In this document: positions 1 through 8,750 of the stretch, one piece after another
How positions within the stretch are numbered: position 1 is the stretch's first letter
Layout: each line of letters begins with the position of its first letter
Assembly: GCA_012960035.1 (NCBI GenBank)
Contig: DUBZ01000013.1
Coordinates: forward strand, 107,120-171,119
Direction of reading: 5' to 3'
Length of the DNA: 64,000 bases
DNA from: Myxococcales bacterium
GTDB taxonomy: Bacteria; Myxococcota_A; UBA9160; UBA4427
Notes under the pieces: model-generated
Databases searched by the model: none
The model's input: the letters and a program-made list of their open reading frames with translations, nothing else
Told to the model about the DNA's origin: nothing
Position numbers and translations under genes: made by a program

Positions 1-903
1 GAAGAAGTTCGCATTAACGTGGTCGGGGGGCCAATGGAAGACCGGGTCAGAGCGCGACTCGCCGCGCGTGGCGTCGAAGTAGACCGTGCGGTGCGCTTCT
101 TTCAGATCCCAACCGATGATGCCTGGGTCCGCGACCACGGACCGATCTTCGTCGTCGGTGAAGGTCCGCCGGGCGAGCGCGAGGTTGCACTCCATGATTT
201 CGGCTTCAATGCCTGGGGCGGCAAGTACCCGCCGTGGGACCGAGACAATGCGGTTCCCGCAAAAATCGCCGAGCTTGCGAAGCTGCAGCGCTTCGAGACC
301 GGTTGGGTTCTCGAGGGCGGCTCGATCGATGGCAACGGCGACGGATGCATCCTCACGACCGAATCGTGCCTGCTGAATCCCAACCGGAATCGTGGAGACG
401 ACGGGCGCGCTGTAACGCGCGAAGACGTCGAGCAAGTGCTCGCGGACACCCTTGGCGCGACCGACGTGGTCTGGCTCGCCGAAGGCATTGCGGGGGACGA
501 TACCGATGGGCATATTGACGACATCGCGCGGTTCGTGGCACTCGACCGCGTCGTCGCTGCAGTCGAAGACGACGCAAGCGACATCAACCACCGCCCACTT
601 CAGAAAAATTTCGAGTGCTTGCAGGCGTTTCGCGGAGCGCAGGGGCAAGCGTTCGATGTGGTTGCCTTGCCGATGCCGCCTCCACTTGTCTTGGATGGGC
701 AACGATGCCCCGCGAGCTACGCCAATTTCTATCTCGCGAACAATGTCGCCCTCGTTCCGACCTTCGAAGTTCCCAACGACACCCGCGCAATTGACGTTCT
801 ACGGGACTGTCTGCCTGGCCGTGAGGTCATTGCGATCGACAGCCGCGATCTCGTCTTTGGCTTGGGCGCGATTCACTGCCTGACGCAACAGCTCCCGCGC
901 TAG
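1..903 (+). CDS. aguA: Agmatine deiminase, 5' truncated by window edge
   Basis: Porphyromonas-type peptidylarginine deiminase family; agmatine deiminase converts agmatine to N-carbamoylputrescine and ammonia in putrescine synthesis. The frame is open to base 1, so the true start lies upstream; the family is about 340-370 residues and about 300 are visible. Visible motifs are DAWVRDHGP near bases 118-145, the substrate-binding LEGG, the GDDTDGHIDD segment, and the catalytic cysteine in GAIHCLTQQ about eight residues from the end. All active-site signatures look intact. A carbon-nitrogen hydrolase partner (AguB) often lies next to it, but nothing of that kind follows here. A small CCCCA-CTC-TGGGG hairpin lies 70 bases downstream without a T-tract. 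Confidence 0.9.
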   Translation, partial: EEVRINVVGGPMEDRVRARLAARGVEVDRAVRFFQIPTDDAWVRDHGPIFVVGEGPPGEREVALHDFGFNAWGGKYPPWDRDNAVPAKIAELAKLQRFETGWVLEGGSIDGNGDGCILTTESCLLNPNRNRGDDGRAVTREDVEQVLADTLGATDVVWLAEGIAGDDTDGHIDDIARFVALDRVVAAVEDDASDINHRPLQKNFECLQAFRGAQGQAFDVVALPMPPPLVLDGQRCPASYANFYLANNVALVPTFEVPNDTRAIDVLRDCLPGREVIAIDSRDLVFGLGAIHCLTQQLPR

Positions 904-1154
904 CGGCCTGCACTGAACGGTCGGGGTGCGGCGCGCTTCAAATTCCCCGAAATTGCAGGCTCGGGAGTTCCCCACTCTGGGGTGAATCGTGTAAGCTGCT
1001 TCCGCGGCAGTACTGATTGGGCGCAGTTTCTCTCCCGCAGCCCACTGTCGGCCGCCAAGATGTCATCTCGGGGCAACCCTCGACCGTGACACAATCCAAG
1101 TCAAGTCCTGTCAACTGAACTGAACCTTTCATCGAACCCAATTTTGGAGATCGC

Positions 1155-2876
1155 GTGGTCGAAGTCTCCCGACACGACATTATTATTGTAGGCGCCGGTG
1201 CCGCGGGCATTCGCGCCGCGATTGCCGCCGCCGAAAAGGACCCGAGTGCATCGATCGCGATGATCTCGAAGGTCTATCCGATGCGAAGCCACACGGTTTC
1301 CGCGGAGGGCGGCGCAGCAGCGGTTGCCCGTGACGACGACAACCAGGAAATGCACGGCTGGGACACCGTTAAGGGTTCCGACTTTCTTGGGGATCAAAAC
1401 GTCATCGATTACTTCGTTGAAGAAGCTCCGAAGGAACTGGCCCTGCTCGAAAACTGGGGCTGCCCTTGGAGCCGCAACGACGACGGCACTGTGGCAACCC
1501 GCGCATTCGGCGGTATGACGGTCAAGCGCACGTGGTACGCGGCGGACAAAGTCGGCTTCCACATGCTCCACAGCCTGTTCCAGCATTCGATGCGGTTCGA
1601 CAACATCGTCCGCTACGACGAGTACTTCGTCACCAAGCTTCTAGTCGAGAACGGGCGCGCCTGTGGCGTTGCCATGCTCGACATTCGCACCGGTGAGATG
1701 AAGGCTGCGCTCGCAGGAGCGGTTGTGATCGCTTCCGGTGGAGCCGGCAAGGTTTTCCCGTTTACGACCAACGGCATGATCAAGACCGGCGACGGGATGT
1801 CGTTGGCTTATCGCGCGGGCGTGGGTCTGAAAGACATGGAATTTGTCCAGTATCACCCGACGGGTTTGCCGGGCACGGGCATCCTCATCACCGAAGCGAC
1901 TCGCGGTGAGGGCGGCTATCTGCGCAACAGCGAAGGTTCCCGCTTCCTCGTCGACTACGACTACGGCGTCGGGAACAAGGCTGAGCTTGGGCCGCGCGAC
2001 ATGATCTCGCGGGCGATCATCCAGGAGTTCGAAGCCGGTCGCGGCATTCCGGACAAGCACGGCGAGCACGCGAACCTCGACCTCACGCATCTCGGAGAAG
2101 AAGCCATCATGTTCAAGCTCCCGTTCGTGCGTGAGCTTGCGAAGACCTACGTGGGCGTCGACCCGGTGCACGAGCCTATCCCGATTCGCCCCGTGGTTCA
2201 TTACATGATGGGCGGCATCGACACCGATGTGACCGCGGCGACCAGCATGCCGGGGCTCTACGCCGCGGGCGAAACCGCATGTGCTTCGCTCAACGGTGCA
2301 AACCGCCTCGGCTCGAACTCGCTGACCGAATGTCTGGTCTTCGGAGCGTCGGCGGGTCGCAACGCACTGGACTTTGCCAAGGGGAGCGATGCGGGCAACG
2401 AAGCCGCGCTCACCGCCCAGGCCGAAGAAGAAGCGGGCCGCATCGAGTCTTTTCGTGGTAGTCAACGCGGGGAAGAGAAGATTTCGGGGATCCGCAAGGA
2501 ACTCAATCTTTCAATGGAAAGCGGCTGCGGCGTGTACCGCGAGCAGGAGACCATGCAGACGTGTGTCGAAGAAGTTGACGCCCTCAAGCAGCGCTCGCAG
2601 CATCTCAAGCTCGATGACCCGAGCAAGGTGTTCAACACCGAACTCATCGCAGCGCTTGAGTTGACCGCAATGATCGACGTCGCTGAATCGCTGGTGAACG
2701 CCGCAGTGGCTCGCAAGGAATCGCGCGGTGCGCATACCTGCCGAGACTTTCCGACCCGCGACGATGAGAACTTTCTACACCACTCAGTGGCCTTCCGCGA
2801 AGAGGGTGCTCGACCCCGAATCGAAAAGAAGGAAGTCACCCTGGGCCATTGGGTACCTGAGGAGCGCAAGTACTAA
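1155..2876 (+). CDS. frdA: Fumarate reductase/succinate dehydrogenase flavoprotein subunit
   Basis: Catalytic flavoprotein interconverting succinate and fumarate. Starts at GTG with GGAGA five bases upstream. The Rossmann GAGAAG lies at residues 13-18. His46 in RSHTVSAEGG is the covalent FAD attachment site of the family. HPTG begins at residue 234, the TEATRGEGG capping-domain segment is near 246-254, and ELGPRDMISRA carries the catalytic arginine region. At 573 residues and in its motif wording (ISKVYPMRSHT, LENWGCPWSR) it resembles the E. coli FrdA type more than classical SdhA. First gene of a tightly coupled four-gene operon; its TAA stop overlaps the next ATG by one base. The physiological direction cannot be read from sequence. 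Confidence 0.95.
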   Translation: MVEVSRHDIIIVGAGAAGIRAAIAAAEKDPSASIAMISKVYPMRSHTVSAEGGAAAVARDDDNQEMHGWDTVKGSDFLGDQNVIDYFVEEAPKELALLENWGCPWSRNDDGTVATRAFGGMTVKRTWYAADKVGFHMLHSLFQHSMRFDNIVRYDEYFVTKLLVENGRACGVAMLDIRTGEMKAALAGAVVIASGGAGKVFPFTTNGMIKTGDGMSLAYRAGVGLKDMEFVQYHPTGLPGTGILITEATRGEGGYLRNSEGSRFLVDYDYGVGNKAELGPRDMISRAIIQEFEAGRGIPDKHGEHANLDLTHLGEEAIMFKLPFVRELAKTYVGVDPVHEPIPIRPVVHYMMGGIDTDVTAATSMPGLYAAGETACASLNGANRLGSNSLTECLVFGASAGRNALDFAKGSDAGNEAALTAQAEEEAGRIESFRGSQRGEEKISGIRKELNLSMESGCGVYREQETMQTCVEEVDALKQRSQHLKLDDPSKVFNTELIAALELTAMIDVAESLVNAAVARKESRGAHTCRDFPTRDDENFLHHSVAFREEGARPRIEKKEVTLGHWVPEERKY

Positions 2877-3658
2877 TGAGTGCCGAAGCATCCGTAGAAG
2901 TCAAAAAAGTGATGAAGACCATCGTGATTACCCGCTTCGATCCCGACAAGGACGAAGGGCGGCGAACCCAGGAATATACGATCCCGGTTGAAGACGACTG
3001 GAAAATCCTGGACGCGATCAACTACATCAAAGACGAAGTGGACCCCACGGTTTCGCACCGCTGGTCGTGCCGCATGGCCGTATGTGGCAGTTGCGGGATG
3101 ATGGTGAACGGCGAGCCGACACTGACCTGCAAGACGGCACTCACGAACTACGGTGAGCGCATCGTGGTTGAGCCGCTCGCGAACTTCCCGGTCGTACGTG
3201 ACCTGGTCGTTGACCTCGACGGCTTCATGGACAAAGTCAAGAGCGTGAAGCCTTGGATCATGAAGGCCAAGGAAGAGGCGGCGAGCGAAGAATTTAATTC
3301 GAAGGGCACGTACTCGCAGTCGCCGGAGCAGCTCGCCACGTTCAAGCAGTTCAGTATGTGCATCAACTGCATGCTCTGTTACTCGGCTTGCCCGGTTGTG
3401 GCGAACGAGCCTGACTTCCTAGGGCCCGCCGCGATCGCACTCGGCCACCGCTACAACCTAGACAGCCGCGACGAAGGTAACGACGAGCGCAATGACATCT
3501 TCCGCGACGAAGGGACTGTGTTTTCATGTTCCTACGCCAACGAGTGCAGCGCCGTTTGCCCGAAGGGCGTGGACCCCGCGGCAGCAGTCAACCAGGCCAA
3601 GTTCGGCGCCGTGATCGATTGGGCGAAGGGCTTCGTCGTACCGAGGGGGGGGAACTAG
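2876..3658 (+). CDS. frdB: Fumarate reductase/succinate dehydrogenase iron-sulfur subunit
   Basis: Electron-transfer subunit between FAD and the membrane quinone site. Three cluster motifs are complete: the N-terminal [2Fe-2S] ligands Cys65, Cys70, Cys73 and Cys85; the [4Fe-4S] set Cys162, Cys165, Cys168 and Cys172 followed by Pro; and the [3Fe-4S] pattern Cys218-x5-Cys224-x3-Cys228-Pro. The 260-residue length is normal with a short N-terminal extension. The start overlaps the frdA stop as TAATG, with a GAGGAG ribosome site about ten bases upstream, so translation is probably coupled. The anchor subunits follow directly. Confidence 0.95.
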   Translation: MSAEASVEVKKVMKTIVITRFDPDKDEGRRTQEYTIPVEDDWKILDAINYIKDEVDPTVSHRWSCRMAVCGSCGMMVNGEPTLTCKTALTNYGERIVVEPLANFPVVRDLVVDLDGFMDKVKSVKPWIMKAKEEAASEEFNSKGTYSQSPEQLATFKQFSMCINCMLCYSACPVVANEPDFLGPAAIALGHRYNLDSRDEGNDERNDIFRDEGTVFSCSYANECSAVCPKGVDPAAAVNQAKFGAVIDWAKGFVVPRGGN

Positions 3659-3660
3659 CG

Positions 3661-4098
3661 ATGTCGATTCCCGCACATCCCGACGCGATGCACCCGCCGA
3701 AGCCGGGTCGCACCCGCACAGCGCCGCCTGAAATGCCGAGCACTTGGTGGAGCGCACCGCGCATCCGCACCTACTTGCTGTTCGATCTTACGGGCGTCAT
3801 TTACCTATTGTTGGCCTTCGTCGCGATTCGTCTGGTTTGGGCGCTCGGCGAAGGGCCAGAACGCTACAGCGAAGTATTCGCGTCCTTTTCGAACCCGCTC
3901 TACATCGGCTTTCACGCGCTTTCTTTCGTGGCAGTGATCTTCGTTGGGATTCGCTTCTTCAGTTTGTTCCCGAAGGCGCAGCCGCGGGATACAGGGCTCC
4001 CGATGCCTCCCGAAGGCGTGATCAAGGGCATGCTCTACGTCGCATGGATCGGAGTGACCGTTCTTCTCAGCGCAATTCTGGCCGGAGGGATTTTCTAA
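3661..4098 (+). CDS. frdC: Fumarate reductase membrane anchor subunit C
   Basis: A 145-residue membrane protein beginning two bases after the frdB stop. After a Pro-rich N-terminus it has STWW, a motif also found at the start of E. coli FrdC, then three hydrophobic helices around residues 37-62, 78-100 and 119-143. The loop FSLFPKAQPRD resembles the FrdC loop. With FrdD it would form the haem-free (type D) quinone-reacting anchor. I see no conserved pair of haem-ligating histidines of the SdhC/SdhD type, though His78-region residues would need an alignment. Upstream in-frame codons overlap frdB and are not needed. Confidence 0.85.
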   Translation: MSIPAHPDAMHPPKPGRTRTAPPEMPSTWWSAPRIRTYLLFDLTGVIYLLLAFVAIRLVWALGEGPERYSEVFASFSNPLYIGFHALSFVAVIFVGIRFFSLFPKAQPRDTGLPMPPEGVIKGMLYVAWIGVTVLLSAILAGGIF

Positions 4099-4457
4099 TG
4101 AAGACTTTTCTTCTTCGTATCGAGCCGTTGATCTGGTTCATGTTTGGCCAGGGCATCATGATCGGCACCATCTTGCTCACGGGCTGGGTGCTGGTTGTGG
4201 GTCTGTTGATCCCGCTCGACATCGTTTCCGCCGAGGCGCTCAGCTACGAGCGCGCACACATGCTCGGATCGAACATCATTGGCCGCTTGCTGCTCGGTGC
4301 ACTTCTCGTGTTGCCGCTCTGGAAGGGCGCGCATCACGTTCGCTCGGTTTCGGTCGACTTCCACGGTGGCGATCGCGATACAGCGGTTGGCGCGGTGCTC
4401 TACCTGATCGCATCGATCGGTTCGATCGTCGCGTTGATCGCGGTGGTGCGGCTCTAG
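4098..4457 (+). CDS. frdD: Fumarate reductase membrane anchor subunit D
   Basis: A 119-residue protein with three predicted membrane helices. It shares ALSYERA, a following IGR, and VLPLWKGAHH with FrdD of the enterobacterial type; the last segment corresponds to the family's LPLWCGLHR region near the quinone site. Its ATG overlaps the frdC stop (TAATG). Together with frdA, frdB and frdC it completes a heterotetrameric complex. An 83-bp repeat begins about 19 bases after its stop and separates it from the convergent DHH gene. Confidence 0.85.
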   Translation: MKTFLLRIEPLIWFMFGQGIMIGTILLTGWVLVVGLLIPLDIVSAEALSYERAHMLGSNIIGRLLLGALLVLPLWKGAHHVRSVSVDFHGGDRDTAVGAVLYLIASIGSIVALIAVVRL

Positions 4458-4475
4458 TCTTTCGGAAGGCCTGTT

Positions 4476-4558
4476 AGGAGTCTGTGCGGCAGAAGGCGCA
4501 CGCGCCCAAACGCGGATCCAATGCCGCTGGCTGCGTTGCGAAAGCTAGCTGTAGCTAG
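4476..4558. repeat. 83-bp interspersed repeat, copy 1
   Basis: This 83-bp segment is repeated at 29659-29741 with a single mismatch (T versus C at the tenth base). It carries two palindromic parts, GGCGCACGCGCC near the start and CTAGCTGTAGCTAG at the end, so RNA from either strand could fold into hairpins. It fills the gap between frdD and the convergent DHH gene. Its terminal CTA supplies, on the minus strand, the TAG stop of the DHH gene. A role as shared 3' end or terminator is inference. Confidence 0.85.
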
Positions 4559-5406
4559 TGGAACTTTGTAACCCACTCGTTTAGCGGCATGGTGAAGCCC
4601 GCCGCATTGCGGTGGCCGCCACCGCCGAGGCCGGCTGCGATCACCGAAACGTTGACGTCTCCGATCGAATAGAGCGTCGCATGAACGGTCGCGCCCGAAA
4701 TCCGGTACACGCACCCCCACGCGCGGTCAAAGGTCCGGCGCTTCGCGAGTTCGTGCCCGATTTGGCTGCGGTTCACGGTCGCGTTTACCGCCTCCACGCG
4801 ATCATTTCCGATGAAAAGCGATTCGGGGCGCGCGATCGCGCGCTGGACTTCCATGCGGTTCGCGCGCACGATCGGCTCACCCTCGCGCATGAGTTCTTCG
4901 GTGCTGCGCTGCGCCAATGCGTCCCAAGTTTCGAAGTCGCGGGGGTACGACGCGATGGCTGCGTTGATCTCTTCCGAGCCGACGAGCTTCCAGTTCCAAA
5001 GGTCCTGATCTTCGACGTATTCGAGAAGGGCCGGGGCGGCTTCGTCGGGATGAAAGTATTGCCAAGCGAGAACCGCACCCGAATGGTCGAGGTTGTAGTG
5101 GATCTCGTGTCCATCTTCTTCGATCCGGTTCACGGTAGGCAGGTCGGAGTCGTAGCGGAGCTGGGCCGACACATGATGGTCGAGCACGACGATGTGGCTC
5201 GCAACTTCGGCCAACTCGACGAGGGCTTCATTGCTCGGAGAAATGTCGACGAACGCGACCAGTGCGTCTTCGAGCTCTTCGAGGGGCAGCGGGTCGTCGT
5301 GAGACCGCGCGATGTAGCGACCCTCGGAACCCCAGGAACGTCGCACGGACCAAACTGCACCGAAGCCGTCCGGACAGCCGGCGTGATAGAAACAAACCCT
5401 TTTCAT
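4555..5406 (-). CDS. DHH/DHHA1 family phosphoesterase
   Basis: Predicted Mn-dependent phosphoesterase of the DHH superfamily. The N-terminus has HAGCPDGFG (His8, Asp13) in place of the usual HxDxDG; VDIS has Asp54; the name motif LDHH covers residues 75-78; and the DHHA1 signature GGGGHRNAAGF sits near the C-terminus. The 283-residue size suits small stand-alone members rather than RecJ. The substrate is unknown; nanoRNA, pAp or cyclic dinucleotide products are known for relatives. The stop codon lies inside the 83-bp repeat. Transcribed divergently from pabB with about 200 bases between them. Confidence 0.8.
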   Translation of the reverse strand: MKRVCFYHAGCPDGFGAVWSVRRSWGSEGRYIARSHDDPLPLEELEDALVAFVDISPSNEALVELAEVASHIVVLDHHVSAQLRYDSDLPTVNRIEEDGHEIHYNLDHSGAVLAWQYFHPDEAAPALLEYVEDQDLWNWKLVGSEEINAAIASYPRDFETWDALAQRSTEELMREGEPIVRANRMEVQRAIARPESLFIGNDRVEAVNATVNRSQIGHELAKRRTFDRAWGCVYRISGATVHATLYSIGDVNVSVIAAGLGGGGHRNAAGFTMPLNEWVTKFH

Positions 5407-5605
5407 CGTCGGAACATACCCAATAGGCGTATGCCCGGCTGCTTACAGGGACGCATTCCGACAAGTAATGCTGCGATTCACGCGGGAGTCCGCAAGTACG
5501 GTGACGCGTATCGCGGCTCTCATGAATCGGGCGCGCAGTGCCGGTGCAAGTGCCAGCGATGTTGGGGTCTGGTAGTTTTGGCCTTTGCCGAAAGGTCTCC
5601 CCCAA

Positions 5606-7147
5606 ATGACACAGGTCAGTGCGCTCGATATCCGCGAATTGACTTTGTCGCTCGACGTGCTCGCATGCTTCGAGGCGTTTCGTATGAGTGCGTATCCCTG
5701 GCTGCTCGACAGTGGTGCCACGCCCGGAGTTCCGACGCCGGCCGTGTCGCGGTACTCCATGATGGGAGCCGATCCTTATCTTGTCGTTCGCGCGCGCGGG
5801 GAGACGTGTGAAGTGGAATCGCGCCGCGGCGTACCCTCGGCAACCGAAGTGGGTCGCTCGACAGTGAATGGCGATCCACTCGAAATCGCGCGTTCCTTTC
5901 TCCCCAGTTTTCTTCCCGAGCTTACGAATGATCTCGACCCTGTCGCGAGTGGGCTTCCCTTGTTGGGCGGAGCGGTCGGCTATCTAGGGTACGAACTTGG
6001 GGCCGTGTGTGAGCCGGTGGCACTGAGTGCCAGGGACGACTTCGATCTCCCAGACCTCGTGCTTCTATACGTAGATCGTCTCCTCGTCATCGATCACATC
6101 GAAGAGCGCGCCTATGCGGTCGGGCTGGGTTTCGAAGATGAAGACGCTGTGGACACTCCACGCGAGCGCGCGCAATTGGCATCTCGCGGGATTGAACAGC
6201 AGGTGCAGTGCGCTTCGACTCAAACCACTTCGGCGCGCAGCGTCGGATCCCGCGATTGGCTGCGGCAGAGACAATCGCTCGACCTTTGCTTGCCGAGCGA
6301 CGCAGTGGTGGGCTTCTCTGCCGAAGCTTACGGCGAAGCAGTGGACTTGATTCGCGATGAGATCGCCGCCGGCAACGTTTATCAGGCGAACTTGACCCAA
6401 CGTATTGATCTGCCCAGCCGAAGCGTCCCGGGTGAATCGGACGCCGACGTTGGCTTTCGAACCTACTGCGCCTTGCGTTCTATCAACCCGGCGCCCTTTG
6501 CGGCGTTCATCGCGCTTCCCGAAGTCACGATCGTGAGTAGCTCGCCCGAGCGGTTCTTGAGCGTTGCTCGCAACGGTGTTATTGAAAGCCGGCCCATCAA
6601 GGGCACGCGTCGACGCGGGAGTTCGCAAGAAGAGGACGCGCTGCTCGCGAAGGAACTCGACCGCTCGGTGAAGGACCGGGCCGAAAACTTGATGATCGTC
6701 GACCTCGTGCGCAACGACCTTGGACGCATATGCGAAACCGGCTCGATCGAGGTTCCGGAACTAATGGCGATCGAACCGTACGCGTCCGTATTTCAGATGG
6801 TGTCGACGGTGCGCGGCAAGCTGCGTCCCGATTGCGGCGTCGACGACGTGCTGCGCGCAACCTTCCCACCGGGCTCGATGACGGGCGCGCCCAAAATCGC
6901 GGCGATGCAGTTGATCGACCGCATCGAGCCTGTTCGCCGTGGCATCTATTCAGGCGCGATTGGCTACTTCGACGCGGCAGGCGGGCTCGACCTGTCGGTG
7001 GTGATTCGGACTCTGCTTGTGCGCGACGGCACCATGCATATTCACAGCGGCGGTGCGGTGGTGAGCGATTCAGTTCCAGCCGACGAATACCGCGAAGCCA
7101 TCGACAAAATACGCGCGTTGCTATGGGTGGTCGGCGTCCGAGAATGA
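5606..7147 (+). CDS. pabB: Aminodeoxychorismate synthase component I
   Basis: Chorismate-utilising enzyme; with an amidotransferase partner it makes 4-amino-4-deoxychorismate for folate. ATG at 5606 is preferred over an in-frame TTG at 5585 because GAAAGG lies about ten bases upstream. The N-terminal half has RYSMMGADP typical of the family. The C-terminal catalytic domain carries PIKGT with the Lys that distinguishes PabB from the Ala of anthranilate synthase TrpE, then DLVRNDLGR, PPGSMTGAPK and YSGAIGY. No glutaminase (PabA) gene or fused lyase is seen nearby. The stop overlaps the next gene as ATGA. Confidence 0.88.
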   Translation: MTQVSALDIRELTLSLDVLACFEAFRMSAYPWLLDSGATPGVPTPAVSRYSMMGADPYLVVRARGETCEVESRRGVPSATEVGRSTVNGDPLEIARSFLPSFLPELTNDLDPVASGLPLLGGAVGYLGYELGAVCEPVALSARDDFDLPDLVLLYVDRLLVIDHIEERAYAVGLGFEDEDAVDTPRERAQLASRGIEQQVQCASTQTTSARSVGSRDWLRQRQSLDLCLPSDAVVGFSAEAYGEAVDLIRDEIAAGNVYQANLTQRIDLPSRSVPGESDADVGFRTYCALRSINPAPFAAFIALPEVTIVSSSPERFLSVARNGVIESRPIKGTRRRGSSQEEDALLAKELDRSVKDRAENLMIVDLVRNDLGRICETGSIEVPELMAIEPYASVFQMVSTVRGKLRPDCGVDDVLRATFPPGSMTGAPKIAAMQLIDRIEPVRRGIYSGAIGYFDAAGGLDLSVVIRTLLVRDGTMHIHSGGAVVSDSVPADEYREAIDKIRALLWVVGVRE

Positions 7148-7788
7148 TCCAGGAAAAGTCTTCGCCCCGTTCCCGCGCAATTTACATCGATATCGACGAC
7201 GTCCTTTCGCACACCATCGCTGCGCTGGATGACCTGCTGCATCAACACCATGACCGTCGCGTTCCGTATGAATCGATTAAGCATTTTGATCTTGGCATTT
7301 CGTTCGACCTGAAGGCCGACGAGCTTCGCACCTTCTTGGCTCTCGCTCACGAGCCTCAAACCATCAAGGCCATTTCGCCCGTCGAAGGCGCGGTGGCTGG
7401 GCTCGAACATTGGTCGAAGGCAGGTTATGAGGTGAGGCTCGTCACTGGGCGTCCACCTACGACCGAAGCCGCAACGCGCCATTGGCTAGAGACCCACGGC
7501 GTGCCCCATGCAAGTCTTGCATTCGTAGACAAGTACGGACGCGCGGGCGGCTGGACCGAAGACATCCCGACACTCGCGCTAAGCGACATCGCGAAGCTGG
7601 ATTTCTGTCTCGCGGTCGAAGATTCTCTCGAGGTGGCGGCCTTCATCGCTGAGAACCTCGATATCGACGTTGCCCTGGTCGATCACCCTTGGAACCGCGC
7701 GACGGAGCATCTGTCTTCGCACGTGCGCGATCGTCTCATCCGCTGCCACAGCTGGCCGGAAATCATCGAGCGTTTTCCGCAGCCTTAA
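7144..7788 (+). CDS. HAD-superfamily 5'-nucleotidase-like protein
   Basis: A 214-residue protein with the HAD motif I DIDDVL at residues 16-21, motif II as VTGRP, and a late VEDSLEV that fits motif IV. Helical cap sequence lies between motifs I and II. This pattern resembles the deoxyribonucleotidase/YqfW branch of HAD phosphatases. The substrate is unknown. Its ATG overlaps the pabB stop, so the two are probably co-translated. Its TAA overlaps the stop of the convergent panE-like gene by a few bases. Confidence 0.65.
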   Translation: MIQEKSSPRSRAIYIDIDDVLSHTIAALDDLLHQHHDRRVPYESIKHFDLGISFDLKADELRTFLALAHEPQTIKAISPVEGAVAGLEHWSKAGYEVRLVTGRPPTTEAATRHWLETHGVPHASLAFVDKYGRAGGWTEDIPTLALSDIAKLDFCLAVEDSLEVAAFIAENLDIDVALVDHPWNRATEHLSSHVRDRLIRCHSWPEIIERFPQP

Positions 7789-8750
7789 TGGCGCTGTTCC
7801 GCCACGCGGATCAAGGTGTGAAGGGCGCGATTAAGCGGGGCTTCGATGCCGTGCTTTTCCGCGAGGGTGCAGATTGCTCCGCACAGCGGGTCGATCTCCG
7901 TGGGTCGACCGGCGTGCAAGTCTTGGAGCATCGACGACTGATGCTCGGCTGTTGGCGGCAAGAGTTGTTCGTAGAAGGTGTCGAGATATTCGCTGGGAGA
8001 GTCCCAGTGGGACGAGTAGCCAGCGACATGCATCACGCGAAACGTTTCTTCGGCGATCGATTCCATGATGGCCCGGGTTTCTTTACGTTCGCCGAGTGCG
8101 CCATAGGGAACACCCACTAACGCGCCCAAGGGATTCAATAGACCGTTATAGAGGACCTTCGCCCAGAGATCTTTTTCAATGGATTCGGAAAGGGCGCACG
8201 GCACACCGCCGGCTTGGATCGCGTCGGACAAGCCGCGCAGTTCTTCGGTCTTCGCCCCGTAAAGGCTGCCGATATGGATCGCATCTGCGTGAGCGGTGAT
8301 GCGAACATGGGTCTCGCCCATGCGTTCGAAGCCCGTGATAACGCGTGCGTTAAAGACGCGGTCGCTGGGCAGAAAACGACTGAAGGTTTCCGCGTTTCCC
8401 CAACCGTTCTGACACAGAACAACGGCTGGCGAGTGGTCGAGTTTTTGCCACACGGCGCCGAGGGTTTGGGCAAGGCGCTCCGACTCGGTGGCTTTTACGC
8501 AGACAAGCCAGACGTCGGCTCGCTCGGTTGCGAGCGAATCAATAGACGTCGAGACATCGAAGCTGCCCGGCGGCGCGTGGAGATCACCAAAGAGTCCACT
8601 GCGCGAGATGCCTTCTTCAAGAAGTGCTCGACGTTGCCCCTCCCGATTCGCGATGATGTGCAGCCCGACGCCCCGGGTCGCGAGGCCGCATCCGACACCG
8701 AGCCCGACGGCTCCCGCTCCGATCACCACCACGTTCAACTTGCGATCCAC
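7785..8750 (-). CDS. panE: 2-dehydropantoate 2-reductase (ketopantoate reductase family)
   Basis: NADPH-dependent reduction of ketopantoate to pantoate in pantothenate/CoA synthesis is the classical role of the family. The N-terminal Rossmann loop is VIGAGAVGLGVG near residues 9-20. The central CQNGWGN matches the family's QNG segment, and the conserved lysine of the catalytic domain is in the KDLWAKVLYN segment. A late ESIAEE/GRPTEIDP region matches the C-terminal 6PGDH-like domain. Many ApbA/PanE homologues act on other 2-oxoacids, so the exact substrate is less sure than the fold. Starts at GTG. Confidence 0.8.
   Translation of the reverse strand: MDRKLNVVVIGAGAVGLGVGCGLATRGVGLHIIANREGQRRALLEEGISRSGLFGDLHAPPGSFDVSTSIDSLATERADVWLVCVKATESERLAQTLGAVWQKLDHSPAVVLCQNGWGNAETFSRFLPSDRVFNARVITGFERMGETHVRITAHADAIHIGSLYGAKTEELRGLSDAIQAGGVPCALSESIEKDLWAKVLYNGLLNPLGALVGVPYGALGERKETRAIMESIAEETFRVMHVAGYSSHWDSPSEYLDTFYEQLLPPTAEHQSSMLQDLHAGRPTEIDPLCGAICTLAEKHGIEAPLNRALHTLIRVAEQRH

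Noticed and set aside
4612-5811. Long plus-strand frame of about 400 codons opposite the DHH gene
   Set aside because: It is the antisense of a real gene with clear DHH/DHHA1 motifs; it has no domain and is a product of high GC.
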